From assembly GCF_026151205.1 (NCBI RefSeq), contig NC_087084.1, positions 4,209,538 through 4,273,537 of the forward strand: a DNA stretch of 64,000 bases, given 5' to 3'. Shown piece by piece: positions 1-12,000 of the stretch. This DNA comes from Bolinopsis microptera (Eukaryota > Ctenophora > Tentaculata > Lobata > Bolinopsidae). Numbering within the stretch: the stretch's first letter is position 1; each line of letters begins with the position of its first letter. The position numbers and the translations under genes were made by a program. The notes below the pieces were generated by a model, which was not told the DNA's origin, ran no database searches, and saw nothing but the letters and a program-made list of their open reading frames with translations.

Positions 1-276
1 GACAGAAACCATCTTGGTTTATCACGTCTTCCAATATCTAATGATATATATTGTTGGGTTAGAAGGGATAACTATGTCAAATTATGGTTTAACCGCCACG
101 ATTTCGTTTAGCCGAAATAGATTTTACTTACATTTTCTCACTCCACTCACTGTCTGACAGTGTTGATATTTCCCTAACCTTCATAAATCATTATCGATAT
201 TTTGGTCTTGTGTAAATGTAATATCATAATACATTGATGTAAAACCTATTCGAAAACTAAAATATAAAAGTATAAC

Positions 277-469
277 CTCAGTATCATTAGCAGCTGCTGC
301 ATGGTGGAAAGTACTCCATCCTTCATAATCAAGATCCTCAACTCCCACCGGGTAGATTATAACCTTCTCCTGCAACTGCTCTATATCAAACCCATAGGCT
401 TGTCGGAGATGATCAGCATGTGTCTCGTCACTGAGGGGTCGTGTATTTCGTGAGTAATAGATCCGGATA
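277..469 (-). CDS. Probable internal exon of an ankyrin-repeat gene (partial)
   Basis: On the minus strand an open stretch of 64 codons runs between a possible acceptor (CAG before 469, phase 2 entry) and a possible donor (GAG then GTTATA, phase 0 exit). The end reads LDYEGWSTFHHAAAANDTE, which fits the start of an ankyrin repeat (D-x-x-G-x-T/S-x-x-H-x-A). Upstream residues are mixed and unremarkable. The gene would continue off the left edge. The donor is weak and no partner exon was found, so this is a candidate only. Confidence 0.4.
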
Positions 470-2049
470 CTGAGTACTGGTGTGGACTGTGATGTGAATA
501 TGCTAATAATATGTTAATAATATGTTCTTAATCTCCACGTTACAATCCAGATCTATATACAACTTTTGTATATTGTCGTCAAGGAAAGTTAAAATGCAAA
601 CAAAAGCCAACAATAGAATCCAAACGTAAACCTAAAGAAACAGAATCCTTGATTAAACCAACAGGCTTAAGTGTTGACTTGAAGTTAAACAGCACAACAG
701 TAAAAGAATAAAGCCAAATAAAATTTGAGATGAAGGCTGCAATTTGAGCGGTGAAGAGTGTTTACCGTTTAATTGTAGTAAGATCCATCGTACATACGTT
801 CGCTACACACAACTGCACTGCAACAAAAAGAAATACTAAGCAATATTAAGATGTAGCAAGCATAAATCAGAACGAAGAAACGCTCTATTAAATGTAATTC
901 ATTTAGAGCCGCATTTTCAGAATCATTCAGAATTTTTTACGTGAAAAAGACGTACCAATTAAATAATTTTGGAGATTCGAACAAAATCACAACAAGAAAC
1001 GACAGGTTACCTTTCATGTGATTAAAGAAGTTAAACTTTTTACCTTAAACGCCTCCGGTTGATCATGGCATTTGAAGTGACTAATTCTGCATAGTAAGAG
1101 CAATGGAATGGCACATCGGGGGGCATCATGCATGCACAGTTTTAACTTAAGAACTAATCAATTCAGTCAATCACTTGTTAAATATTCATTGAAATATAAA
1201 TTACGGATAAAACGTTGAATTAAGGCAAAATAGTAATATAGTAATATAGTAGTAGTAAATAAAATTAAAGATATTTTTCATTGAGCTATAATGATTGGTG
1301 ACTAAACATGCAGCATTGTATTGTGCTGTAAGCATTGTAGGATAGTTAATAATTAATGATTTTAAAGTTTCCTACCTGCAAATCTAGAATAAATATGTTG
1401 AACACTGACTTGTGGTCTAAATGTAGTTTGATGACGTCATATGTTTCTTTTAAGTTTTCAAGTGTGTGAATGAAGTTGAGACATGATTACCTAGCTTGCT
1501 AGTCTATTTCTCGCTCCTCTCACGTATAAAGGAGCTTCCTGTAGAGCTTCCTCGATCCAGATCCAGTCTTAACCTTACTTAGCTTGCTAGTCTATTGCTC
1601 GCTCCTCTCATTGAGCTTTGTAAGCTGGTATTGTAACGTCCTGTCTATGACAAAGGCATGTTGCCGAAACGTCTACAACTAATTTGTTTTGAAACAGTGA
1701 GTGGATACTCACCAACATAACCATTGCTATTAATATTTTGGTAATCTATATTATGATAAAAGAAATGGGTGGGGCTTATCATAGGATACTATTAGTACCA
1801 TCGTGACTTTACAAAGCTCAAATAGTGGTTATCGCGAAGCCAAACTCAATAAAAAATTTAGAATATTATTTGGATTGTCATAATGTCATACTTTCAAATG
1901 TGACATTCAAATGTGTAACCTCAGGTGAGTCAGGTAGCATGTTCCCTTAACAAATTGTGCCGCAGTTGCAGCTGTGATCTCTCAAATCAATTAATATCTC
2001 ATCCTTTTTAGAACACTTGTGATCTTCCCCATTATCTTACGACAACCCC
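470..2049. other. Non-coding stretch upstream of the PLXDC-like gene
   Basis: No convincing exon seen. A phrase containing TAGCTTGCTAGTCTATT occurs twice (about 1491 and 1578) with nearby CTCGCTCCTCTCA, so there is a local duplication. A motif TTGCCGAAACGTCT lies near 1660. GATGACGTCAT, a CRE-like palindrome, lies near 1430. I see no clear promoter. Confidence 0.5.
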
Positions 2050-2666
2050 ACGGAGCAAATGTTATTGACACACGCTGCAACCTCTTTTGATCACGGAGCA
2101 AATGTTATTGACACACGCTGCAACCTCTTTTGATCACGGAACAAATGTTATTGACACACGCTGCAACCTCTTTTGATCACGGAGCAAATGTTATTGACAC
2201 ACGCTGCAACCTCTTTTGATCACGGAGCAAATGTTATTGACACACGCTGCAACCTCTTTTGATCACGGAACAAATGTTATTGACACACGCTGCAACCTCT
2301 TTTGATCACGGAGCAAATGTTATTGACACACGCTGCAACCTCTTTTGATCACGGAGCAAATGTTATTGACACACGCTGCAACCTCTTTTGATCACGGAGC
2401 AAATGTTATTGACACACGCTGCAACCTCTTTTGATTACGGAGCAAATCTTATTGACAGACGCTGCAACCTCTTTTGATTACGGAGCAAATGTTATTGACA
2501 CACGCTGCAACCTCTTTTGATCACGGAGCAAATGTTATTGACACACGCTGCAACCTCTTTTGATCACGGAGCAAATGTTATTGACACACGCTGCAACCTC
2601 TTTTGATTACGGAGCAAATGTTATTGACACACGCTGCAACCTCTTTTGATCACGGAGCAAATGTTA
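2050..2666. repeat. 43-bp minisatellite, about 14 copies
   Basis: Tandem unit of 43 bp containing GACACACGCTGCAACCTC and TTTTGATCACGGAGCAAAT, with very few substitutions between copies, suggesting recent amplification. It lies about 300 bp before the first exon of the PLXDC-like gene. The core TTGACACACGCTGCAACC recurs once at about 49286 inside the terminal region of the foldback-like element, so the array was probably seeded by, or shares ancestry with, that element. Confidence 0.95.
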
Positions 2667-2903
2667 CAATCTATAACACTCTCTCCCGGGATAATTAAAA
2701 AGTTAAAATTAAAACTTCCCCACTCACTTACCTTACACATGTTGTCACGTGGTAAAGCTGTGCCAATTCCGTGCAAACACCTCAAGTGTACATTGCTGCA
2801 TAAGTTTTCTTGAAATTTCCCTTTGGCTTTATTTTGTATTCCTGACGTTAGGGCTTACTGTAGTTTGTAAACAGCACATTAGTGTGATTATCTACAAAAT
2901 ATA

Positions 2904-2974
2904 GTTTAGTAACCATTTTAGTAACCATTTTAGTTATAATTTTAGTAACCATTTTAGTAACTATTTTAGTAACC
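2904..2974. repeat. 12-bp repeat abutting a start codon
   Basis: Five to six copies of a TTTTAGTAACCA-type unit run directly into the ATG at 2975. The last copy supplies the AACC immediately before the initiator, so the repeat would form the 5' leader of the PLXDC-like mRNA or its promoter-proximal DNA. Confidence 0.85.
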
Positions 2975-3008
2975 ATGATGATCCTGTTGTTATTTGTGAC
3001 TAGCATTG
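2975..3008 (+). CDS. PLXDC-like exon 1 (signal peptide start)
   Basis: Starts ATGATG and encodes MMILLLFVTSI plus one base, then a strong donor GTAAGT (phase 1). Joined to exon 2 it gives MMILLLFVTSIGSCWG, a typical secretion signal. An upstream non-coding exon cannot be excluded. Confidence 0.8.
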
Positions 3009-6000
3009 GTAAGTTCATTATTCAAAGTTTCAACATAAAATATGAAACATGAGTCTCAATCAAAATATTTTGGAAGGCATTTGATCTCTCTTCATTATTG
3101 ATAATTAAATGGTGTTTTTAATTTTATTCTAATTTTCTTGCATACCTCATTTTTGAATAAGGGTGCAAATACGCTTTATATTGGGTCAGACATTACCATT
3201 GTATTTTTATTTTTGAATCGTTTAATCCGTTTAATTTACTCAGTAACATTTTTAAACGACTTTATAAGGTTACAGTTATTAGTTGAAAATAATTATCTCA
3301 GGGTCCTGCTGGGGTACCACCAAGATAACAGTTTATCAGGTTAGCTAATAAATAAGATAACAGTTTATCAGGTTAGCTAATAAACAAGATAACAGTTTAT
3401 CAGGTTAGCTAATAAACAAGATAACAGTTTATCAGGTTAGCTAATAAACAAGATAACAATTTATCAGGTTAGCTAATAAACAAGATAACAGTTTATCAGG
3501 TTAGCTAATAAACAAGATAACAGTTTATCAGGTTAGCTAATAAACAAGATAACAGTTTATCAGGTTAGCTAATAAACAAGATAACAGTTTATCAGGTTAG
3601 CTAATAAATAAGATAACAGTTTATCAGGTTAGCTAATAAATAAGATAAAAGTTTATCAGGTTAGCTAATAAATAAGATAACAGTTTATCAGGTTAGCTAA
3701 TAAACAAGATAACAGTTTATCAGGTTAGCTAATAAACAAGATAACAGTTTATCAGGTTAGCTAATAAACAAGATAACAGTTTATCAGGTTAGCTAATAAA
3801 CAAGATAACAGTTTATCAGGTTAGCTAATAAATAAGATTACAGTTTATCAGGTTAGCTAATAAATAAGATTACAGTTTATCAGGTTAGCTAATAAACAAG
3901 ATAACAGTTTATCAGGTTAGCTAATAAACAAGATAACAGTTTATCAGGTTAGCTAATAAACAAGATAACAGTTTATCAGGTTAGCTAATAAACAAGATAA
4001 AAGTTTATCAGGTTAGCTAATAAACAAGATAACAGTTTATCAGGTTAGCTAATAAACAAGATAACAGTTTATCAGGTTAGCTAATAAACAAGATAACAGT
4101 TTATCAGGTTAGCTAATAAACAAGATAACAGTTTATCAGGTTAGCTAATAAACAAGATAACAGTTTATCAGGTTAGCTAATAAATAAGATAACAGTTTAT
4201 CAGGTTAGCTAATAAACAAGATAACAGTTTATCAGGTTAGCTAATAAATAAGATAACAGTTTATCAGGTTAGCTAATAAATAAGATAACAGTTTATCAGG
4301 TTAGCTAATAAACAAGATAACAGTTTATCAGGTTAGCTAATAAACAAGATAACAGTTTATCAGGTTAGCTAATAATCAAGATAACAGTTTATCAGGTTAG
4401 CTAATAAATAAGATAACAGTTTATCAGGTTAGCTAATAAACAAGATAACAGTTTATCAGGTTAGCTAATAAATAAGATAACAGTTTATCAGGTTAGCTAA
4501 TAAATAAGATAAAAGTTTATCAGGTTAGCTAATAAATAAGATAACAGTTTATCAGGTTAGCTAATAAACAAGATAACAGTTTATCAGGTTAGCTAATAAA
4601 CAAGATAACAGTTTATCAGGTTAGCTAATAAACAAGATAACAGTTTATCAGGTTAGCTAATAAACAAGATAACAGTTTATCAGGTTAGCTAATAAATAAG
4701 ATTACAGTTTATCAGGTTAGCTAATAAATAAGATTACAGTTTATCAGGTTAGCTAATAAACAAGATAACAGTTTATCAGGTTAGCTAATAAACAAGATAA
4801 CAGTTTATCAGGTTAGCTAATAAACAAGATAACAGTTTATCAGGTTAGCTAATAAACAAGATAAAAGTTTATCAGGTTAGCTAATAAACAAGATAACAGT
4901 TTATCAGGTTAGCTAATAAACAAGATAACAGTTTATCAGGTTAGCTAATAAACAAGATAACAGTTTATCAGGTTAGCTAATAAACAAGATAACAGTTTAT
5001 CAGGTTAGCTAATAAACAAGATAACAGTTTATCAGGTTAGCTAATAAATAAGATAACAGTTTATCAGGTTAGCTAATAAACAAGATAACAGTTTATCAGG
5101 TTAGCTAATAAATAAGATAACAGTTTATCAGGTTAGCTAATAAATAAGATAACAGTTTATCAGGTTAGCTAATAAATAAGATAACAGTTTATCAGGTTAG
5201 CTAATAAATAAGATAAAAGTTTATCAGGTTAGCTAATAAATAAGATAACAGTTTATCAGGTTAGCTAATAAATAAGATAACAGTTTATCAGGTTAGCTAA
5301 TAAACAAGATAACAGTTTATCAGGTTAGCTAATAAACAAGATAACAGTTTATCAGGTTAGCTAATAAACAAGATAACAGTTTATCAGGTTAGCTAATAAA
5401 TAAGATTACAGTTTATCAGGTTAGCTAATAAATAAGATTACAGTTTATCAGGTTAGCTAATAAACAAGATAACAGTTTATCAGGTTAGCTAATAAACAAG
5501 ATAACAGTTTATCAGGTTAGCTAATAAACAAGATAACAGTTTATCAGGTTAGCTAATAAACAAGATAAAAGTTTATCAGGTTAGCTAATAAACAAGATAA
5601 CAGTTTATCAGGTTAGCTAATAAACAAGATAACAGTTTATCAGGTTAGCTAATAAACAAGATAACAGTTTATCAGGTTAGCTAATAAACAAGATAACAGT
5701 TTATCAGGTTAGCTAATAAACAAGATAACAGTTTATCAGGTTAGCTAATAAATAAGATAACAGTTTATCAGGTTAGCTAATAAACAAGATAACAGTTTAT
5801 CAGGTTAGCTAATAAATAAGATAACAGTTTATCAGGTTAGCTAATAAATAAGATAACAGTTTATCAGGTTAGCTAATAAACAAGATAACAGTTTATCAGG
5901 TTAGCTAATAAACAAGATAACAGTTTATCAGGTTAGCTAATAATCAAGATAACAGTTTATCAGGTTAGCTAATAAATAAGATAACAGTTTATCAGGTTAG

Positions 6001-9000
6001 CTAATAAACAAGATAACAGTTTATCAGGTTAGCTAATAAATAAGATAACAGTTTATCAGGTTAGCTAATAATCAAGATAACAGTTTATCAGGTTAGCTAA
6101 TAAATAAGATAACAGTTTATCAGGTTAGCTAATAAACAAGATAACAGTTTATCAGGTTAGCTAATAAACAAGATAACAGTTTATCAGGTTAGCTAATAAT
6201 CAAGATAACAGTTTATCAGGTTAGCTAATAAATAAGATAACAGTTTATCAGGTTAGCTAATAAACAAGATAACAGTTTATCAGGTTAGCTAATAAACAAG
6301 ATAACAGTTTATCAGGTTAGCTAATAAATAAGATAACAGTTTATCAGGTTAGCTAATAAATAAGATAACAGTTTATCAGGTTAGCTAATAAACAAGATAA
6401 CAGTTTATCAGGTTAGCTAATAAATAAGATAACAGTTTATCAGGTTAGCTTATAAATAAGATAACAGTTTATCAGGTTAGCTTATAAATAAGATAACAGT
6501 TTATCAGGTTAGCTAATAAACAAGATAACAGTTTATCAGGTTAGCTAATAAATAAGATAACAGTTTATCAGGTTAGCTAATAAACAAGATAACAGTTTAT
6601 CAGGTTAGCTAATAAACAAGATAACAGTTTATCAGGTTAGCTAATAAACAAGATAACAGTTTATCAGGTTAGCTAATAAACAAGATAACAGTTTATCAGG
6701 TTAGCTAATAAACAAGATAACAGTTTATCAGGTTAGCTAATAAACAAGATAACAGTTTATCAGGTTAGCTAATAAACAAGATAACAGTTTATCAGGTTAG
6801 CTAATAAACAAGATAACAGTTTATCAGGTTAGCTAATAAACAAGATAAAAGTTTATCAGGTTAGCTAATAAATAAGATAACAGTTTATCAGGTTAGCTAA
6901 TAAATAAGATAACAGTTTATCAGGTTAGCTAATAAACAAGATAACAGTTTATCAGGTTAGCTAATAAACAAGATAACAGTTTATCAGGTTAGCTAATAAA
7001 CAAGATAACAGTTTATCAGGTTAGCTAATAAACAAGATAACAGTTTATAAGGTTAGCTAATAAATAAGATAACAGTTTATCAGGTTAGCTAATAAACAAG
7101 ATAACAGTTTATCAGGTTAGCTAATAAACAAGATAACAGTTTATCAGGTTAGCTAATAAACAAGATAACAGTTTATTAGGTTAGCTAATAAACAAGATAA
7201 CAGTTTATCAGGTTAGCTAATAAATAGGATAAAAGTTTATCAGGTTAGCTAATAAATAAGATAACAGTTTATCAGGTTAGCTAATAAACAAGATAACAGT
7301 TTATCAGGTTAGCTAATAAATAAGATAACAGTTTATCAGGTTAGCTTATAAACAAGATAACAGTTTATCAGGTTAGCTAATAAACAAGATAACAGTTTAT
7401 CAGGTTAGCTAATAAACAAGATAACAGTTTATCAGGTTAGCTAATAAATAAGATAACAGTTTATCAGGTTAGCTTATAAACAAGATAACAGTTTATCAGG
7501 TTAGCTAATAAATAAGATAACAGTTTATCAGGTTAGCTAATAAATAAGATAACAGTTTATCAGGTTAGCTAATAAATAAGATAACAGTCTATCAGGTTAG
7601 CTAATAAATAAGATAACAGTTTATCAGGTTAGCTAATAAACAAGATAACAGTTTATCAGGTTAGCTAATAAACAAGATAACAGTTTATCAGGTTAGCTAA
7701 TAAATAAGATAACAGTTTATCAGGTTAGCTAATAAATAAGATAACAGTTTATCAGGTTAGCTAATAAACAAGATAACAGTTTATCAGGTTAGCTAATAAA
7801 CAAGATAAAAGTTTATCAGGTTAGCTAATAAACAAGATAACAGTTTATCAGGTTAGCTAATAAACAAGATAACAGTTTATCAGGTTAGCTAATAAACAAG
7901 ATAACAGTTTATCAGGTTAGCTTATAAATAAGATAAAAGTTTATCAGGTTAGCTAATAAACAAGATAAAAGTTTATCAGGTTAGCTAATAAACAAGATAA
8001 CAGTTTATCAGGTTAGCTTATAAATAAGATAAAAGTTTATCAGATTAGCTAATAAATAAGATAACAGTTTATCAGGTTAGCTAATAAATAAGATAACAGT
8101 TTATCAGGTTAGCTAATAAATAAGATAACAGTTTATCAGGTTAGCTAATAAACAAGATAACAGTTTATCAGGTTAGCTAATAAATAAGATAACAGTTTAT
8201 CAGGTTAGCTAATAAATAAGATAACAGTTTATCAGGTTAGCTAATAAACAAGATTACAGTTTATCAGGTTAGCTAATAAATAAGATTACAGTTTATCAGG
8301 TTAGCTAATAAATAAGATTACAGTTTATCAGGTTAGCTAATAAATAAGATAACAGTTTATCAGGTTAGCTAATAAACAAGATAACAGTTTATCAGGTTAG
8401 CTAATAAACAAGATAACAGTTTATCAGGTTAGCTAATAAACAAGATAACAGTTTATCAGGTTAGCTAATAAATAAGATAACAGTTTATCAGGTTAGCTAA
8501 TAAACAAGATAACAGTTTATCAGGTTAGCTAATAAATAAGATAACAGTTTATCAGGTTAGCTAATAAACAAGATAACAGTTTATCAGGTTAGCTAATAAA
8601 CAAGATAACAGTTTATCAGGTTAGCTAATAAATAAGATAACAGTTTATCAGGTTAGCTAATAAATAAGATAACAATTTATCAGGTTAGCTAATAAATAAG
8701 ATAACAGTTTATCAGGTTAGCTAATAAACAAGATAACAGTTTATCAGGTTAGCTAATAAACAAGATAACAGTTTATCAGGTTAGCTAATAAACAAGATAA
8801 CAGTTTATCAGGTTAGCTAATAAACAAGATAACAGTTTATCAGGTTAGCTAATAAATAAGATAAAAGTTTATCAGGTTAGCTAATAAATAAGATAACAGT
8901 TTATCAGGTTAGCTAATAAACAAGATAACAGTTTATCAGGTTAGCTAATAAACAAGATAACAGTTTATCAGGTTAGCTAATAAACAAGATAACAGTTTAT

Positions 9001-12000
9001 CAGGTTAGCTAATAAATAAGATAACAGTTTATCAGGTTAGCTAATAAACAAGATAACAGTTTATCAGATTAGCTAATAAACAAGATAACAGTTTATCAGG
9101 TTAGCTAATAAATAAGATAACAGTTTATCAGGTTAGCTTATAAATAAGATACAAGTTTATCAGGTTAGCTTATAAATAAGATAACAGTTTATCAGGTTAG
9201 CTAATAAACAAGATAACAGTTTATCAGGTTAGCTGATAAATAAGATAACAGTTTATCAGGTTAGCTGATAAATAAGATAACAGTTTATCAGGTTAGCTAA
9301 TAAATAAGATAACAGTCTATCAGGTTAGCTAATAAATAAGATAACAGTTTATCAGGTCAACTAATAAATTCATTTCAGTATCACCTTATCACTGTAGCAC
9401 TTAGCAGCAAACAATGATTTTATTATGCGATAGCTTTAACTCTTCAAGGTTGCTGCACTGCGGCTGGCTGTAGCCTGAAACACTAATATAAACTGCGCAT
9501 CGTGGTCAAATTTCTAAATGCTGACATTTTTTTCTGAAGTTTCAATCAAGTGAAGGGGAATGTATTTACATAATCAAGGACAATTAATTGATGAAATGAA
9601 GTGAAGTGAGTTGCTAACTCAAATAAAACAATAACTTTAACTCTCAGAGCACGCAAACTTTATTTTACATCTCGATTGCAGAGCACGCTGACGTACTACG
9701 ATACTGTATTAGGGGAGGGGGAGTGGACTTATCTCACCGATGAGGCAAAGGAGGTCAACTTTACAACCAGATTCGAGTGTCAGGTATTTCAACTTTACAA
9801 CCAGATTCGAGTGTCAGGTATTTCAAGTTACCACCAGATTCGAGTGTCAGGTATTTCGAGTTACCACCAGATTCGAGTGTCAGGTATTTCAAGTTACCAC
9901 CAGATTCGAGTGTCAGGTATTTCGAGTTACCACCAGATTCGAGTGTCAGGTATTTCAAGTTACCACCAGATTCGAGTGTCAGGTATTTCAAGTTACCACC
10001 AGATTCGAGTGTCAGGTATTTCAAGTTACCACCAGATTCGAGTGTCAGGTATTTCAAGTTACCACCAGATTCGAGTGTCAGGTATTTCGAGTTACCACCA
10101 GATTCGAGTGTCAGGTATTTCAAGTTACCACCAGATTCGAGTGTCAGGTATTTCGAGTTACCACCAGATTCGAGTGCCAGGTATTTCAAGTTACAACCAG
10201 ATTCGAGTGTCAGGTATTTCGATTACCATCAGATTCGAGTGTCATGTATTTCGAGTTACCACCAGATTCGAGTGTCAGGTATTTCGATTACCATCAGATT
10301 CGAGTGTCAGGTATTTTGAGTTACCACCAGATTCGAGTGTCAGGTATTTCGAGTTACCACCAGATTCGAGTGTCAGGTATTCCGAGTTACCATCAGATTC
10401 GAGTGTCAGGTATTTCGAGTTACCACCAGATTCGAGTGTCAGGTATTTCGAGTTACCACCAGATTCGAGTGTCAGGTATTTCGATTTACCACCAGATTCG
10501 AGTGTCAGGTATTTCGATTTACCACCAGATTCGAGTGTCAGGTATTTCGAGTTACCACCAGATTCGAGTGTCAGGTATTTCAAGTTACCACCAGATTCGA
10601 GTGTCAGGTATTTCGAGTTACCACCAGATTCGAGTGTCAGGTATTTCGATTACCATCAGATTCGAGTGTCAGGTATTTCGAGTTACCACCAGATTCGAGT
10701 GTCAGGTATTTCGAGTTACCACCAGATTCGAGTGTCAGGTATTTCGAGTTACCACCAGATTCGAGTGTCAGGTATTTCGATTACCATCAGATTCGAGTGT
10801 CAGGTATTTCGAGTTACCACCAGATTCGAGTGTCAGATATTTCGATTTACCACCAGATTCGAGTGTCAGGTATTTCGATTTACCACCAGATTCGAGTGTC
10901 AGGTATTTCGAGTTACCACCAGATTCGAGTGTCAGGTATTCCGAGTTACCACCAGATTCGAGTGTCAGGTATTTCGAGTTACCACCAGATTCGAGTGTCA
11001 GGTATTTCGAGTTACCACCAGATTCGAGTGTCAGGTATTTCGATTTACCACCAGATTCGAGTGTCAGGTATTTCGATTTACCACCAGATTCGAGTGTCAG
11101 GTATTTCGAGTTACCACCAGATTCGAGTGTCAGGTATTTCGAGTTACCATCAGATTCGAGTGTCAGGTATTTCGAGTTACCACCAGATTCGAGTGTCAGG
11201 TATTTCGATTTACCACCAGGTTCGAGTGTCAGGTATTTCGATTTACCATCAGATTCGAGTGTCAGGTATTTCGATTTACCATCAGATTCGAGTGTCAGAT
11301 ATTTCGATTACCACCAGATTCGAGTGTCAGGTATTTCGATTACCATCAGATTCGAGTCATTCGAGTGTCAGGTATTTCGATTACCACCAGATTCGAGTGT
11401 CAGGTATTTCGAGTTACCACCAGATTCGAGTGTCAGGTATTTCGATTTACCATCAGATTCGAGTGTCAGGTTTACCATCTGCATCAGATTGGAGTTTATC
11501 ACCAGTGCAACATATAGATTGAATCGAGCTAAAAATGTGCGATACGTTTATCTTGATAATGTTTCGCCTGAAAGATTCTATTGACATTTCTCAGACAAGT
11601 TCTAACATACTTTATTTGACAGTTTCTAACGTTACCGTTCGAGTTCCCCTACTACTCGGACATAATAAATCGTATTGGAGTGACTAAACTCGGTTTCGTT
11701 TATACAGGTATGTCAAGTTTTCTACACACTACACGTGTTCTGTTTTACTTTTAATATGTAATTTAGACATTATTGAGAACTTATTAATTAAGTTGACCAT
11801 TATGATGTAGAAAAACTTAGCATATTTTTGTGATCATGTAAGTTAGTCCCAACGTCACGTAACGACAACCTGACTTCTATAACCTGACTCCCCAATTTAC
11901 TACATGACGTTACCGAGTACATGATGTCACCGAGTACATGACGTCACCGAGTACATGACGTCACCGAGTACATGACGTCACCGAGAACATGACGTCACCA

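Noticed and set aside
3138-3344. 68-codon frame
   Set aside because: Only the last 38 nt are supported, as exon 2 in a different frame; the rest is intron.
3322-9370. CRISPR-like regular repeats
   Set aside because: No variable spacers: units are head-to-tail and near identical, in an intron of an animal gene.
9676-11584. Very long open frames (over 600 codons) in overlapping plus frames and shorter minus ones
   Set aside because: They are produced by a 33-bp tandem repeat that lacks stops; only the first 34 codons match the PLXDC family and they end at a splice donor.
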